A DNA stretch of 64,000 nucleotides from Mesorhizobium sp. J8 (GCF_016591715.1 NZ_AP024109.1:6322001-6386000); one strand, 5' to 3'; shown: positions 46,291-58,985, counted from the stretch's first letter. Notes: generated by a model not told the origin, from the sequence alone. Numbers and translations are program-made.

Positions 46291-47577
46291 TCAAGGCCTC
46301 ACCTGTCCCGATCCGCGCACGCGGTATTTGAACGAGGTGAGTTGCTCGACGCCGACCGGCCCTCGCGCATGCATCTTGCCGGTGGCGATGCCGATCTCGG
46401 CGCCCATGCCGAACTCGCCGCCATCGGCGAACTGCGTCGAGGCATTGTGCAGCAGGATCGCCGAGTCGATCTCGTTGAAGAAACGTTCAACCGCCTGCGC
46501 GTCCTCGGCGATGATCGCCTCGGTGTGGTGCGACGAGAAGGTCTCGATATGCTCGATCGCGCCGGCGACGCCGTCGACCAGCTTCACCGCGATGATGGCA
46601 TCGAGATATTCCGTCACCCAGTCGGCGTCGGTTGCCGGGCTGGCGTCGGCGAAGGCTTTCATCACCTCGGCATCGGCATGGATCTCGCAGCCGGCGGCGC
46701 GCAGCGCGTCCAGGATCGGCACCAGATGCGTGGCGGCCGCCGCGCGGTCGACCAGCAAGGTCTCGGCCGCGCCGCAGACGCCAGTGCGCCGCATCTTGGC
46801 ATTGACCGCGATCTTCACCGCCATGCCGAGATCGGCAGAGCGGTCGATATAGAGATGACAGATGCCTTCCAGATGCGCGAAGACCGGCACCCGCGCCTCG
46901 GTCTGCACGCGCCCGACCAGGCTTTTGCCGCCGCGCGGAATGATGACGTCGAGATTGCCGCTCAGACCTTTGAGCATCTCGCCGACGGCGGCGCGGTCGG
47001 TGGTCAGCACCAGTTGGATGGCATCCTCAGGCAGGCCGGCCGCCTTCAGCCCTTCGACCATGCAGGCATGGATGGCTGACGAGGAATTGATCGAATCCGA
47101 GCCGCCGCGCAGGATCACCGGATTGCCTGCCTTGAGGCAAAGCGCGCCGGCGTCCGCAGTCACATTCGGCCTGCTCTCATAGATGACGCCGATCACACCG
47201 AGCGGCGTGCGCACGCGCTCGATATGCAGCCCGTTCGGCCGGTGCCATTCGGCGATGACGTCGCCGACCGGATCCTTGAGCGCGGCGATCTCGCGAATGC
47301 CGTCGGCCATCGCCTTGATGCGCGAGGGCGTAAGTTTGAGGCGATCCATGAAGGAGCCGGACAAGCCGGCCTCCTCGCCATTCGACATGTCGATGGCGTT
47401 GGCATCGAGGATCGCCTGCTCGTTGCGCAGGATGGCGTCCGCCATGGCGGCAAGCGCGGCATTCTTGGCCTCGGTTGAAGCGACGGCCAATGGTCGGGCG
47501 GCCGCGCGGGCGCGCCGGCCGATATCGGCCATCAGCGCCACCGTATCTTCGCCGGATTTTTCATGCAGCTTCAGCAT
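46291..47577 (-). CDS. proA: Glutamate-5-semialdehyde dehydrogenase
   Basis: A 428-residue proline-biosynthesis enzyme reducing glutamyl-5-phosphate to the semialdehyde with NADPH. Conserved segments: [38 protein letters not shown], the catalytic Cys in [25 protein letters not shown], and the end [22 protein letters not shown]. Standard length. It lies 25 bp after proB, with which it forms the pathway's first two steps. Confidence 0.96.
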   Translation of the reverse strand: MLKLHEKSGEDTVALMADIGRRARAAARPLAVASTEAKNAALAAMADAILRNEQAILDANAIDMSNGEEAGLSGSFMDRLKLTPSRIKAMADGIREIAALKDPVGDVIAEWHRPNGLHIERVRTPLGVIGVIYESRPNVTADAGALCLKAGNPVILRGGSDSINSSSAIHACMVEGLKAAGLPEDAIQLVLTTDRAAVGEMLKGLSGNLDVIIPRGGKSLVGRVQTEARVPVFAHLEGICHLYIDRSADLGMAVKIAVNAKMRRTGVCGAAETLLVDRAAAATHLVPILDALRAAGCEIHADAEVMKAFADASPATDADWVTEYLDAIIAVKLVDGVAGAIEHIETFSSHHTEAIIAEDAQAVERFFNEIDSAILLHNASTQFADGGEFGMGAEIGIATGKMHARGPVGVEQLTSFKYRVRGSGQVRP

Positions 47578-47602
47578 GTTTCATCCTCCGCCCGTTCAAT
47601 AC

Positions 47603-50786
<3,184 letters not shown>

Positions 50787-50797
50787 GTTCTGGACTT

Positions 50798-50943
50798 CCC
50801 CTCATCCGGCCGCTTCGCGGCCACCCTTCTTCCCGAGGGGAGAAGAGATTGCCGCCGGCCCTTACCTGCTCCTCTCCCCTCGGGGAGAGGTCGGATTGCC
50901 CCGAATTGCCCGTCGCAATTCGGCTGGCAATCCGGGTGAGGGG
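50798..50943. repeat. Large palindromic intergenic repeat
   Basis: CCCCTCATCCGG (50798-50809) pairs with CCGGGTGAGGGG (50932-50943), one mismatch. Inside are a perfect hairpin CCTCTCCCC/GGGGAGAGG (50871-50890) and a second short stem (CTTCTTCCC..GGGGAGAAG). This is a widespread rhizobial element, here between the phosphoesterase gene and the convergent GNAT gene. Confidence 0.75.
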
Positions 50944-50969
50944 GCGCCGCTCACCTTCCGAAACACCTG

Positions 50970-51557
50970 TCAATAATGGATCCAGTTGCGCAGACTGTTC
51001 CACGTCTTGCGATCAAGGCGGTACCGCTCGACAGGCACCTGGCCGGCGACGATCGAGTTCAGCATGCCCTGGCCGGCATACTGGAAGCCGCATTTGTGGA
51101 TGACGCGGCGCGAAGCCGGATTGATCACCCGGGTCGAGGCATGCAGCACCTGGATCGAGGTCCGCTGGAAGGCGAGGTCGACGAGCGCATGCGCGGCTTC
51201 CGTGGCATAGCCGCGCTTCCAATAGGGCTCGCCGATCCAGTAGCCCAGCTCCAGGCCGCGATCGGTGGTGTTCAAGCCGGCGCAGCCGACGAAGGTGCCG
51301 CCATCCTTGAGCGTCAGCGCGTAGACGATGCCGGCGCGCCGCGACGCCGCCATGGCAAGGAAGGTGCGGCCTTCGGCCTCGCCATAGGGATGCGGCATGC
51401 GTGCCAGCATTTCGGCGACATGTCGGTTGTCGGCAAGCGTGACGAGTTGCTCGAGATCGCTTTCGCGCGGGGCGCGCATGACCAGCCGCTCGGTGGCCAG
51501 CACCGGGCAATCGATCGCGTAACTTTCGTCTTCCGTGTCGTCCGCTTCCGCAACCAT
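50970..51557 (-). CDS. GNAT family N-acetyltransferase (RimJ-like)
   Basis: 195 residues from the ATG at 51557, which has a strong GGAGGACT site; frame upstream to 51608 is not conserved. LATERLVMRAPRESDLEQLVTLADNRHVAEML and GLELGYWIGEPYWKRGYATEAAHALVDLAF with VINPASRRVIHKCGF mark the RimJ/L type that acetylates protein N-termini or related amines. It lies in the conserved rpmA-GNAT-obgE order. Confidence 0.9.
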   Translation of the reverse strand: MVAEADDTEDESYAIDCPVLATERLVMRAPRESDLEQLVTLADNRHVAEMLARMPHPYGEAEGRTFLAMAASRRAGIVYALTLKDGGTFVGCAGLNTTDRGLELGYWIGEPYWKRGYATEAAHALVDLAFQRTSIQVLHASTRVINPASRRVIHKCGFQYAGQGMLNSIVAGQVPVERYRLDRKTWNSLRNWIHY

Positions 51558-51582
51558 TTTAGTCCTCCAGGGCAAGAAAAAA

Positions 51583-51615
51583 TGAAAAAGGAGAGAGGGC
51601 AAACCCATCTCTCCT
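51583..51615 (-). terminator. Terminator downstream of rpmA
   Basis: AGGAGAGA (51589-51596) pairs with TCTCTCCT (51608-51615) around a 11-nt loop that can add a GG/CC pair. On the minus strand it is followed by TTTTTCATTTTTTC. It separates rplU-rpmA from the GNAT gene. Confidence 0.82.
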
Positions 51616-51683
51616 GATCCTTTTCCTGGCCTGGCCAGACACCGGTTCCCGAGATGGGCGCCGGTGTTATGGTGCGGAACCGG

Positions 51684-51953
51684 CTACTCCGCTGCTTTGG
51701 TAATCGGGTTCACCGATACGTAGGTTCGGCCGTTGGCTTTTTTGTTGAAGGTGACTGCGCCGGCTTCGAGCGCAAAAAGGGTGTGGTCCGTGCCCATGCC
51801 AACATTGGTGCCCGGATGCCATTGCGTGCCGCGCTGACGAATGATGATGTTGCCGGCCACGACGGCTTCGCCGCCGAACTTCTTCACGCCCAGACGCTTG
51901 GAGTGCGAATCGCGACCGTTGCGCGACGAACCGCCAGCTTTCTTGTGTGCCAT
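51684..51953 (-). CDS. rpmA: 50S ribosomal protein L27
   Basis: 89 residues, the complete L27: [64 protein letters not shown]. The N-terminus starts AHKK right after Met, so no leader cleavage as in Firmicutes. It follows rplU by 100 bp. Confidence 0.98.
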   Translation of the reverse strand: MAHKKAGGSSRNGRDSHSKRLGVKKFGGEAVVAGNIIIRQRGTQWHPGTNVGMGTDHTLFALEAGAVTFNKKANGRTYVSVNPITKAAE

Positions 51954-52053
51954 TTGACTAACTCCGATGCGCCCTGAGGCGCTTGAATGGTCTTATGAAC
52001 GCGTTCGCGTTCCGTTTCAAGTCCCGTAGCGGCGACGATCGCCGCCGGTAAAA

Positions 52054-52755
52054 TTACTTCTTCGCCAGTTCCTTGGCCTGCTCGCGCCAGTCCTTGATCT
52101 GGTCGGCGCTGAACGGCATGTGCTCGTCGATCTTGGCGACGTCCTTGTCGGTGAGCTTGGCGAGCTGCGCGAAGGTGACGATGCCCTGCTCGGCGAGGTC
52201 CTTCGCCGCGACCGGGCCGATGCCCTTGATGACCGTCAGGTCGTCCGGCTCGCCCTTTGGCGCCTTGAACAGCGGCGCGGGCTTTGCCTCTTCGCCGGCA
52301 GCGGCTTCCGCCTTCGGCGCAGCTTCCTTCTTGGCCTTGGGCTCCTTCGGCGCGGCTTCGGCTTTCGCCTCGGCAGCGACTTCGGCCTTGGTCTCTGCCT
52401 TGGCTTCCGGCTTGGCGGCGGCCTTCTTCGACGGCTTGGCGCCGCCCAGCAGGATCTCGGCGATCCGGACGGTGGTCAGAAGCTGGCGGTGGCCGATCTT
52501 GCGGCGCGAATTCTGGCGGCGGCGCTTCTTGAAAGCGATGACGGTGCGGTTCTTGCCCTGCTCGACGACTTCCGCCGTGACCATGGCGCCATCGACGAAC
52601 GGCGCGCCGAAGGTGACGTTCTCGCCCTCGCCATGCGCGAGCACATTGCCGATTTCGACGATATCGCCGACCTTGGCTTCGAGTTTCTCGATCTTCAGGA
52701 GATCGTTGGCGGCGACGCGATACTGCTTGCCGCCCGTTTTGATGACTGCGAACAT
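52054..52755 (-). CDS. rplU: 50S ribosomal protein L21 with a long C-terminal extension
   Basis: 233 residues, against about 103 for ordinary L21. Residues 1-102 are a complete L21 ([15 protein letters not shown] to [23 protein letters not shown]). An Ala/Lys/Glu-rich linker (about 108-165) follows. Residues about 170-232 form a helix-hairpin-helix-like domain starting [33 protein letters not shown] and ending [11 protein letters not shown]. It resembles the tail on LivG at 15922. Extended L21 is known in Rhizobiales; the function of the tail is not known to me. Confidence 0.96.
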   Translation of the reverse strand: MFAVIKTGGKQYRVAANDLLKIEKLEAKVGDIVEIGNVLAHGEGENVTFGAPFVDGAMVTAEVVEQGKNRTVIAFKKRRRQNSRRKIGHRQLLTTVRIAEILLGGAKPSKKAAAKPEAKAETKAEVAAEAKAEAAPKEPKAKKEAAPKAEAAAGEEAKPAPLFKAPKGEPDDLTVIKGIGPVAAKDLAEQGIVTFAQLAKLTDKDVAKIDEHMPFSADQIKDWREQAKELAKK

Positions 52756-52909
52756 TTTTTGCCTTTCGCTGTTCGGTCGGCCTCGATGAACCGCCTCGGG
52801 CGGTTGGGCCGTCTTTTTGTCAGTCTGCGGGTTCAAAAAACAAGCGGCGCGGAAGAGCCTCCACGCCGAATGCGGGCTGTCCCTAACCGAAGGTTGCGCC
52901 GGAGTCAAG
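52756..52909 (-). promoter_or_regulatory. Promoter and leader of rplU-rpmA
   Basis: On the minus strand CTTGAC (52904-52909) and TTAGGG (52881-52886) are separated by 17 bp, a plausible sigma-70 promoter with a weak -10. The leader holds a hairpin AACCGCC-TCG-GGCGGTT (52789-52805) about 35 nt before the start codon. No gene is seen in the 328-bp gap up to the tRNA; no named riboswitch or L21 leader can be recognised. Confidence 0.5.
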
Positions 52910-53083
52910 GCAAACGGGCTCGCCCTGGACGATACCCACGCGCATCCCGCCGGCAAAGGAGACGTCGGCGCAGTCAACGCCGCTTTTTAAAGAAGCTGGA
53001 AATCGGGCGAATAGGCCCTTGTAACTCCAGCAGCCAGCCGTTATCTAGTGCGCCGCGCCGGCAACGGCCGACCATGACCTCGC

Positions 53084-53173
53084 GGAGAGGTGGCAGAGTG
53101 GTCGAATGCACCGCACTCGAAATGCGGCATACTCGCAAGGGTATCGGGGGTTCGAATCCCTCCCTCTCCGCCA
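53084..53173 (+). tRNA. tRNA-Ser (anticodon CGA)
   Basis: GGAGAGG (53084-53090) pairs with CCTCTCC (53163-53169), discriminator G, CCA encoded (53171-53173). Anticodon arm CCGCACTCGAAATGCGG has CGA flanked as usual; long variable arm (CATACTCGCAAGGGTAT), T-arm GGGGGTTCGAATCCCTC. The long variable arm is that of class II tRNA, serine. Reads codon UCG. Confidence 0.97.
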
Positions 53174-53335
53174 TCCTGCTTCGCGCTGCGCGCTTCGCAG
53201 GATCGACGCGATCCGTCGCGCCAAGCAGGATGGCATCGGCAGCAGCGTGAAGCAGCACACACCGGCGTGACAAGAATCCGCTATGGTCGGTGGAATATGA
53301 TCTCAAGGGACTCACCCTGCGGAGGGCCGTTCGAC

Positions 53336-53800
53336 ATGCGCTATGGACGGAATGCAACGGTATCAGGTCGCTCTTTGGGTTGGCTGCTGACCGGCCGAAC
53401 CATAGCGATCGCCCTGGCAATTGCGTCCTCCATTTCGCCCGCGCACGCAGCACAGCATCGTCTGCCGAGCGGCTACAAATGGGGCCGCTGCCTGCTGGTC
53501 GTTCACGGCGAGACCCGCATATCCGGAAAATGCTCCTACCAAATAGAGAAGGGCGGCGATTTCAACATCCAGGGCCCCAAGCAGGTCTTTGCCGGCATAG
53601 ACTATCCCGACACGCATAGTGGAGCGGGCGAGATGTCGAAGGATTACTGGGCCGTCATATACAAGGACGGTGATGCTTGGGCAGGCTATGCGAACGGGGA
53701 TATTCGCGACACGCACGGCGAGGCAGGAGACTGGGGAGAGCTTCGCCGTGAAGGCGCCTGCTATGTCGGGAAGGACGTCAAGGTTTGCCTTTGGCGTTAG
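53336..53800 (+). CDS. Secreted hypothetical protein
   Basis: 154 residues from the ATG at 53336, preceded by GGAGGG. An N-terminal signal sequence (RSLGWLLTGRTIAIALAIASSISPAHA) is cleaved near 33. The mature region of about 120 residues has four cysteines (GRCLLV, GKCSYQ, GACYVG, KVCLWR), likely two disulfides, and an MSKDYWAVIYKDGDAWAGYANGD stretch. A start at 53297 is also possible. I recognise no family. Confidence 0.68.
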   Translation: MRYGRNATVSGRSLGWLLTGRTIAIALAIASSISPAHAAQHRLPSGYKWGRCLLVVHGETRISGKCSYQIEKGGDFNIQGPKQVFAGIDYPDTHSGAGEMSKDYWAVIYKDGDAWAGYANGDIRDTHGEAGDWGELRREGACYVGKDVKVCLWR

Positions 53801-53845
53801 CCGCCTCCCTTATTCCTCGATCCGTTCGGTGATTTGACCTCGCCT

Positions 53846-54727
53846 TCAGTCGTCCCTCGCCCGGTCGATGGTCACCGTCGCCGACGTTCCGACCACCAGC
53901 CTTGCCTTCGTGACGGCATCGCCGTCCAGCGCGATATGCACGGGAACGCGCTGCGCCAGCCGCACCCAGGTGAAGGTCGGATTGATGTCCGCCAGCAGCG
54001 TCCCGGAGGTGCGCTCGCGGTCCTCGATGCCGGCGGCTATGCTTGCGACATGGCCCGAAAGCGACGATTTCCATCCCATCGGTCGGATCGTAGCCTTGGC
54101 GCCCACCTCGATGCGCGGCAGCTTCGTCTCCTCGAAATAGCCGTCGATGCGGACGGTATCGGTGTCGACCAGCGCCATCGTGGCCGCGCCCGTCGTGACA
54201 TAGTCTCCGGGGCGAAGGCTGAGATTGGTGATGATGCCGTTGACCGGTGCCCTGACTTGCGCGCGGTCGAGGTTGAGTTGCGCCAGGTCGCGCGCGGCAC
54301 TTGCCTGCAGGCTTTCCGACTCCGCCTCGGCCAGGCTCGATTGCGCCTCCTCGATCTGCTGGACGCTGACCGCCGACGCCGTCAGCCGCTTGAGACGTTC
54401 CAGATTTCTCCTCGCCTGGTCGAGCGTCGCCTGCCGGCCTTCGACCACTGCCTGCGCCTGCGCAAGCGCGACGGCAAAGCGCTGGCGGTCGACCTCGAAC
54501 AGCACATCGCCCTTCTTCACCACCTGGTTATCCTTGACCAGGACCTCCGCCACGAGGCCCGAAACGTCGGGCGTGACGCCCACGACATCGGCGCGCACAT
54601 GCGCGTCGCGCGTCCATGGGGCATTCATGTTGTCGTCCCAAAGCTTCCAGGCGGCAACGCAGGCGACGGCGACGACGGCAGCCGTGACGAGGACCCTGCC
54701 GGTCAGTCGAAGAAGACGGTATTTCAT
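53846..54727 (-). CDS. HlyD family secretion protein (AaeA/EmrA-like)
   Basis: 293 residues: one membrane helix (about 12-29), then a biotinyl-lipoyl-like barrel split by a coiled-coil hairpin (VALAQAQAVVEGRQATLDQARRNLERLKRL). AHVRADVVGVTPDVSGLVAEVLVKDNQVVKKGDVLFEVD and RAPVNGIITNLSLRPGDYVTTG are the diagnostic halves. It is the periplasmic adaptor of the DUF1656/FUSC efflux system; its start overlaps the DUF1656 stop. Confidence 0.92.
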   Translation of the reverse strand: MKYRLLRLTGRVLVTAAVVAVACVAAWKLWDDNMNAPWTRDAHVRADVVGVTPDVSGLVAEVLVKDNQVVKKGDVLFEVDRQRFAVALAQAQAVVEGRQATLDQARRNLERLKRLTASAVSVQQIEEAQSSLAEAESESLQASAARDLAQLNLDRAQVRAPVNGIITNLSLRPGDYVTTGAATMALVDTDTVRIDGYFEETKLPRIEVGAKATIRPMGWKSSLSGHVASIAAGIEDRERTSGTLLADINPTFTWVRLAQRVPVHIALDGDAVTKARLVVGTSATVTIDRARDD

Positions 54728-54933
54728 GAGAACAGCCGATTTGAGAGCGAGGACATTGCCCCGAGGATGAGGATGTAAAGCGCGAGGTTGAAAAGCGCCC
54801 GGTGCCAGACGAGCGAATAGAGGCCGGTCCATGACAAAACCTGCCAGACGATCCGCGCCACGACGAAGGCCGCGAGCATCGTGACCAGAAGTCCCGGCAG
54901 ATAGACGCCGCCAATACTGATGTCGTTCTGCAT
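54724..54933 (-). CDS. DUF1656 domain-containing protein (AaeX-like)
   Basis: A 69-residue two-helix membrane protein (ISIGGVYLPGLLVTMLAAFVVARIVWQVLSWTGLYSLVWHRALFNLALYILILGAMSSL), the DUF1656 family that accompanies FUSC/HlyD efflux genes. It ends with an ATGA overlap to the HlyD gene and starts 4 bp after the FUSC stop, so the three are one operon. Probably a small accessory subunit. Confidence 0.9.
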   Translation of the reverse strand: MQNDISIGGVYLPGLLVTMLAAFVVARIVWQVLSWTGLYSLVWHRALFNLALYILILGAMSSLSNRLFS

Positions 54934-54937
54934 GTAT

Positions 54938-56983
54938 CTACTCCGCTACCAGGAGCATCGGTGCCGGCACTGTCGAATAAACAGGTGGCGCCGCGTTTCG
55001 GAACAGCGCGCGACGCAGCCCGACCAGCGCGTCGGCGGATCGGCGAGCCGGCGTGGCCTGACGGCCCGCGACGGTGGCAAGCGCCGCGTCGATGCGTTCG
55101 CGCAACCCCGGCGACGCCGGAACGGGCTCGCCGAGCCTGAGGCGTTCCTTGAACAGATCGGCGATGGCGGACAGCACATCGCCGATCGCCTCGCCCTCGT
55201 CGGATGTAAGCCGGCCGCGCAGCCGCTGCAGCTCCACGATGTTGAGGCCCAGCCTGATTTCCGCATAGCCGTCGATCGCCGACAATTCCTTGTTTTCCAT
55301 GGATGCCAGCCGGGGAACGAGCTGCCCGAGGCGATCGAGCATGCGCCCGGCAAGCCTCCGCTGGTCCTCGGCGCGCTCGCCGGCGGCGAGCTGGGCAAGG
55401 TCCGACCAGCCGGCATGCACCAATCGCCGGGCGGAGATCTCACCGCCGAACGGCCGGATCACCAGCGTCCATACAAGCGCGAAACCGACGCCGGCGAGCG
55501 CGGCGAGCCCTCCGCCCGCGAAGGAGGTGAAATCGGCGGAAAACCTGTCGCTGAGCGCGATGAACGACGCGGTGTTAACGGTGAGCAGCATCGCCAGCAT
55601 GTTGAGTTGGGGCCTTGGAATGAGAGTGCCGAGCACAAGGAACGGCGGCGCCAGCACGAGAACCAGCAAGGGAAAGCTCTGGATCGAAGGCAGGATGGCG
55701 AATTGATAGGCCGCGGTGACCATAAGGCTCACCGTGCACCAGATGAACATCGACAACAGCAGCGGCGCTGGCCGGTCAGTCGCTGCGAAGAACGAGCATC
55801 CGACCGCCACCATGAGCACGAATCCGGAGCCTTCGGCCCAGCCCGAATAGATCCACAGGGCGCAGGCGATCAGGATGGCGACGATCACCGAAGCGGCATA
55901 GAAGAACAGCATTCCATAATCGTGATGGCGGGTGCGCGAGAAAGTGCGCCGCCGCCGGAAGGCGAGCTTTTCGCCGCCGGATTCGCTGCTTGCGATCTGC
56001 TTCTTCAGGACGAGGCAATCGTGCCAGGCATCGACGATCTCGCGCAGCCGGGCGAGCGCGCTGTCGAGAATCAGGCTCCGCCAGTCGACGGCATAGGCAG
56101 GCGGACGCAAATCGGCGATGCGCGAGCGCAGCGCGACGGCGCGTCCCGGATCGGCGACGGCCTGCAGCCATGCGCCGACGTCGTCGAGCAGAGCGACGAG
56201 ATCGTCGCGCAGCACACGATCCTGCGATCTCAGTTCGTGAAGCCGGTCATCGAGCGACGAGAGCAACGGAAGCAGCAGCATGAGACGCCCGCGCAATTGC
56301 CGCGCCTGCCGCGTAAGCCCGTGCGTCTGGTGATCGTATCCAAGCTGGCTGATGAGGATGTCGAACCCGGAAATGTCGGATGCCAGCTTCTGCCGGACCG
56401 GAGCTGCCGGCCTGGCCGCGCCCTCGCCTCGCAGGATCTCACCGGCCCAGGCAGCGGCGTCGCCCAGCCAGTTGGAAATGCGCGACGACATCAGCGAAGA
56501 CAGCCCTATCGGAAACACCAGCTGCGCGACCACGCTGGCGCAGACGATGCCGAGGATGATCTCCTGGCTGCGGGCCGAGGCGATATCGAAGATCGTTTGG
56601 GGTGCGTCGACGGCCGGCAGGGCGATCAGCGGCAGCGAATAGCCGGCCAGCATGAAGACATAGCTGCGCGGCGTGCGATCGAGCATCGAGATGTAGAGCA
56701 GCACCCCGGTCCACAAGGCCACGACGATGCTCATCAACAGCGGCGAATTGACGAAGGTCGGCAACACGACGACGGATGCAGCGGCGCCGATCAGCGTGCC
56801 GAGCGCACGGTAGAGCCCCTTGGACGAAGTTGCGCCGGCAAGCGGATTGGCCACGACATAGACGGCCGCCATGGCCCAATAAGGCCGCGGCAGGTCGAAG
56901 GACAGCGCTATGTAGAGCGCCAGCATCGAGGCGAGGAACGCCTTGATCGAAAACAGCCAGTCCTGCCAGGAGGGAAGCGTCAT
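54938..56983 (-). CDS. FUSC family aromatic acid/efflux protein (AaeB-like)
   Basis: A 681-residue protein with two blocks of membrane helices around soluble loops: N-terminal DWLFSIKAFLASMLALYIALSFDLPRPYWAMAAVYVVANPLAGATSSKGLYRALGTLIGAAASVVVLPTF, the fusaric-acid-resistance motif, and a later block at about 350-500. With HlyD and DUF1656 it should form a p-hydroxybenzoate-type efflux pump. Start at ATG 56983 is chosen; a GTG at 57025 is possible. It is the second gene after the MFS gene. Confidence 0.9.
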   Translation of the reverse strand: MTLPSWQDWLFSIKAFLASMLALYIALSFDLPRPYWAMAAVYVVANPLAGATSSKGLYRALGTLIGAAASVVVLPTFVNSPLLMSIVVALWTGVLLYISMLDRTPRSYVFMLAGYSLPLIALPAVDAPQTIFDIASARSQEIILGIVCASVVAQLVFPIGLSSLMSSRISNWLGDAAAWAGEILRGEGAARPAAPVRQKLASDISGFDILISQLGYDHQTHGLTRQARQLRGRLMLLLPLLSSLDDRLHELRSQDRVLRDDLVALLDDVGAWLQAVADPGRAVALRSRIADLRPPAYAVDWRSLILDSALARLREIVDAWHDCLVLKKQIASSESGGEKLAFRRRRTFSRTRHHDYGMLFFYAASVIVAILIACALWIYSGWAEGSGFVLMVAVGCSFFAATDRPAPLLLSMFIWCTVSLMVTAAYQFAILPSIQSFPLLVLVLAPPFLVLGTLIPRPQLNMLAMLLTVNTASFIALSDRFSADFTSFAGGGLAALAGVGFALVWTLVIRPFGGEISARRLVHAGWSDLAQLAAGERAEDQRRLAGRMLDRLGQLVPRLASMENKELSAIDGYAEIRLGLNIVELQRLRGRLTSDEGEAIGDVLSAIADLFKERLRLGEPVPASPGLRERIDAALATVAGRQATPARRSADALVGLRRALFRNAAPPVYSTVPAPMLLVAE

Positions 56984-57031
56984 GGGTTTGGTTCTCGCGC
57001 CCGCCTCCTCGCCGGCGGGCGCCACGGTTGG

Positions 57032-58378
57032 CTAGCGGTTGATGTCGACATCCTTGGTCTCGCGCCCGATCAGCAGGGCAACCAGCGTGAGCATCGCCAT
57101 GGCCGAGAGGTAGACGCCGACCCAGAAAGGTCCGCCGCCCATGCTCCAGAGCGCCACGGCGATGAAGGGCGCCACCGCGGCGCCGAGGATCGACGACACG
57201 TTGTAGGAGATGCCAGAGCCGGTGTAGCGCACATTGGCCGGGAAGAGCTCCGGCAGCAGCGCGCCCATCGGACCGAAGGTCATGCCCATCAGGCTGAAGC
57301 CGGCGACGAGCCACGCCATGACGCCGGCGCCGCCGGCATGCAGCATCGGCACCCAGGAGAGCCCGAAGAGTGCGATGGCGATGGTTATCCAGATCAGCGT
57401 CCGGCGCCGGCCCCAACGGTCGGCCCACGGACCGGAGACCATGGTGAAGACGCCGAAGAAGACCACGCCGATGATCATCATCAGCACGAAGGTCGTGTAA
57501 TCGTAGCCAAGGCCGGGCACGGAGGCCGTAGGCGCGGCGCGGCCGTAGCTTAGTGAAAACGTCGTCATCAGGTAGAACAGGACGTAGGTGGCAAGCATGT
57601 AGAACGTGCCGAGGACGAGCTCTTTCCAATGCGTGCCGACGACCGACGCCAAGGGTACCTTCCTGACCTTGCCGGCGCGCACGGTGTTGTCGAAGGCTGC
57701 GCTCTCGACCAGGTTCAGCCGCACCCAGAGGCCGATGGCCACCATGATCAGCGAAAACAGGAACGGGATGCGCCAGCCCCAGGAAAGGAAGGCCAGCGAC
57801 GGCCGCGAGGGATCGTCCGACGGCAGTATGGCGGCGATGATCAGGAACAGGCCGTTGGCGATGATGAAGCCGATCGGCGCGCCCAGCTGCGGGAAAGTGC
57901 CGTAGACGGCGCGCTTGCCTTTCGGCGCGTTCTCGGTCGCGACCAGCGCCGCGCCGCTCCACTCCCCGCCGAGCGCGAAGCCCTGGGCCAGGCGCAGCAC
58001 GACCAGCAGGGCCGGCGCCAGCCATCCGGCGCTCGCGTAAGTCGGGAGCAGACCGATCAGGAATGTCGCCAGCCCCATGGTGAGCAGTGCGCCGACCAGC
58101 GTGATCTTGCGGCCACGCCGGTCGCCGAGATGGCCGAAGAAGATCGCGCCCAGCGGGCGCGCGATCATGGCGGCGCCAAACACCGCGAAAGAGGCAAGCA
58201 GCGCCGTCGTGTCGTTGCCGGCGGGAAAGAACAAATGCGGGAACACGAGCACCGCCGCCGTGGCATAGACATAGAAATCGTAGAACTCGATGGTGGTGCC
58301 GATCAGGCTGGCAAGGATCACCCTGGAACGCGGATTGGCGGGGGAAGTTATTGGCACTGCGTCGAGAGCAACGGACAT
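57032..58378 (-). CDS. MFS transporter, metabolite:H+ symporter (MHS) type
   Basis: A 448-residue 12-segment transporter. Motifs: IGTTIEFYDFYVYATAAVLVFPHLFFP, FGHLGDRRGRKITLVGALLTMGLATFLIGLLPTY, RLAQGFALGGEWSGAALVATENAP and WADRWGRRRTLIW, the shikimate/proline/betaine transporter-like MHS subfamily (aromatic and dicarboxylate uptake). The ATG at 58378 is preferred to the GTG at 58387. First gene of the operon leading into FUSC, divergent from MarR. Confidence 0.92.
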   Translation of the reverse strand: MSVALDAVPITSPANPRSRVILASLIGTTIEFYDFYVYATAAVLVFPHLFFPAGNDTTALLASFAVFGAAMIARPLGAIFFGHLGDRRGRKITLVGALLTMGLATFLIGLLPTYASAGWLAPALLVVLRLAQGFALGGEWSGAALVATENAPKGKRAVYGTFPQLGAPIGFIIANGLFLIIAAILPSDDPSRPSLAFLSWGWRIPFLFSLIMVAIGLWVRLNLVESAAFDNTVRAGKVRKVPLASVVGTHWKELVLGTFYMLATYVLFYLMTTFSLSYGRAAPTASVPGLGYDYTTFVLMMIIGVVFFGVFTMVSGPWADRWGRRRTLIWITIAIALFGLSWVPMLHAGGAGVMAWLVAGFSLMGMTFGPMGALLPELFPANVRYTGSGISYNVSSILGAAVAPFIAVALWSMGGGPFWVGVYLSAMAMLTLVALLIGRETKDVDINR

Positions 58379-58490
58379 CGAAAACACCTTCGAGGGAGCC
58401 AGTCAGGGCCGGCCCCCTGGATCGAGAACGGAGACTTGGTGAGAGCGGACTTCTCCGATGCAACGGATCCATCGCGCCACCTCGCCGATA

Positions 58491-58527
58491 TAGATTGCAT
58501 CCTAATAGATTGTATGCGAATAATTAG
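58491..58527. promoter_or_regulatory. Candidate MarR operator region
   Basis: TAGATTGCAT (58491-58500) and TAGATTGTAT (58506-58515) are a 15-bp-spaced direct repeat. The second overlaps a quasi-palindrome CTAATagATT-N7-AATaATTAG (58502-58527) immediately before the MarR start. The AT-rich site fits an autoregulatory MarR operator; binding is inferred. Confidence 0.55.
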
Positions 58528-58529
58528 CA

Positions 58530-58985
58530 ATGGAAAATGAACGGTCCAGAAGCCGCGAAACGATCGGCCAGATCATAACCAATGTGGCGCGTCTCTGGCG
58601 CCGTACCGCCAACGAGCGGCTGGATCGCTGCGGCTTGTCCCACGCCATGGCCATGCCGCTCCTGGCGCTGTGGCAGTTGGGCGGCGAAGCCCGCCAGGGG
58701 GCCGTCGCCGAACAGGCCGGCCTCGAAGGTCCTTCCGTGGTGCGTCTCATCGATCTCCTGGTGGCGGAAGGCCTGGTCGCCAGGCGGGAGGACCCAAGCG
58801 ACCGCCGGGCCAAGATCGTGTCGCTGACCAACGACGGCGAGGCGCGGATGAAGACCATCAACACCGTGCTCGCCGAGCTCCGGCACGAGCTGGTTTCGCT
58901 CATCGGCGACGAAGAGCTCGAGACCGCCTCCGCGGTGCTGCGCCAGATCCAGGCGGAGCTCGCCAACAAGCTCGGCGAGAGCTGA
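58530..58985 (+). CDS. MarR family transcriptional regulator
   Basis: A 151-residue winged-helix regulator. VARLWRRTANERLDRCGLSHAMAMPLLALWQLGGEARQGAVAEQAGLEGPSVVRLIDLLVAEGLVARREDPSDRRAKIVSLT has the MarR recognition helix and the DPSDRRAK wing. Divergent from the MFS-FUSC-DUF1656-HlyD operon, it is the likely repressor, with an aromatic acid as the probable ligand (inferred from the pump type). Confidence 0.9.
   Translation: MENERSRSRETIGQIITNVARLWRRTANERLDRCGLSHAMAMPLLALWQLGGEARQGAVAEQAGLEGPSVVRLIDLLVAEGLVARREDPSDRRAKIVSLTNDGEARMKTINTVLAELRHELVSLIGDEELETASAVLRQIQAELANKLGES

Noticed and set aside
54920..57553. An 877-codon plus-strand frame
   Set aside because: Antisense to the FUSC and MFS genes; composition (Arg, Gln, His, Asp rich) and absence of any domain mark it as an artefact.
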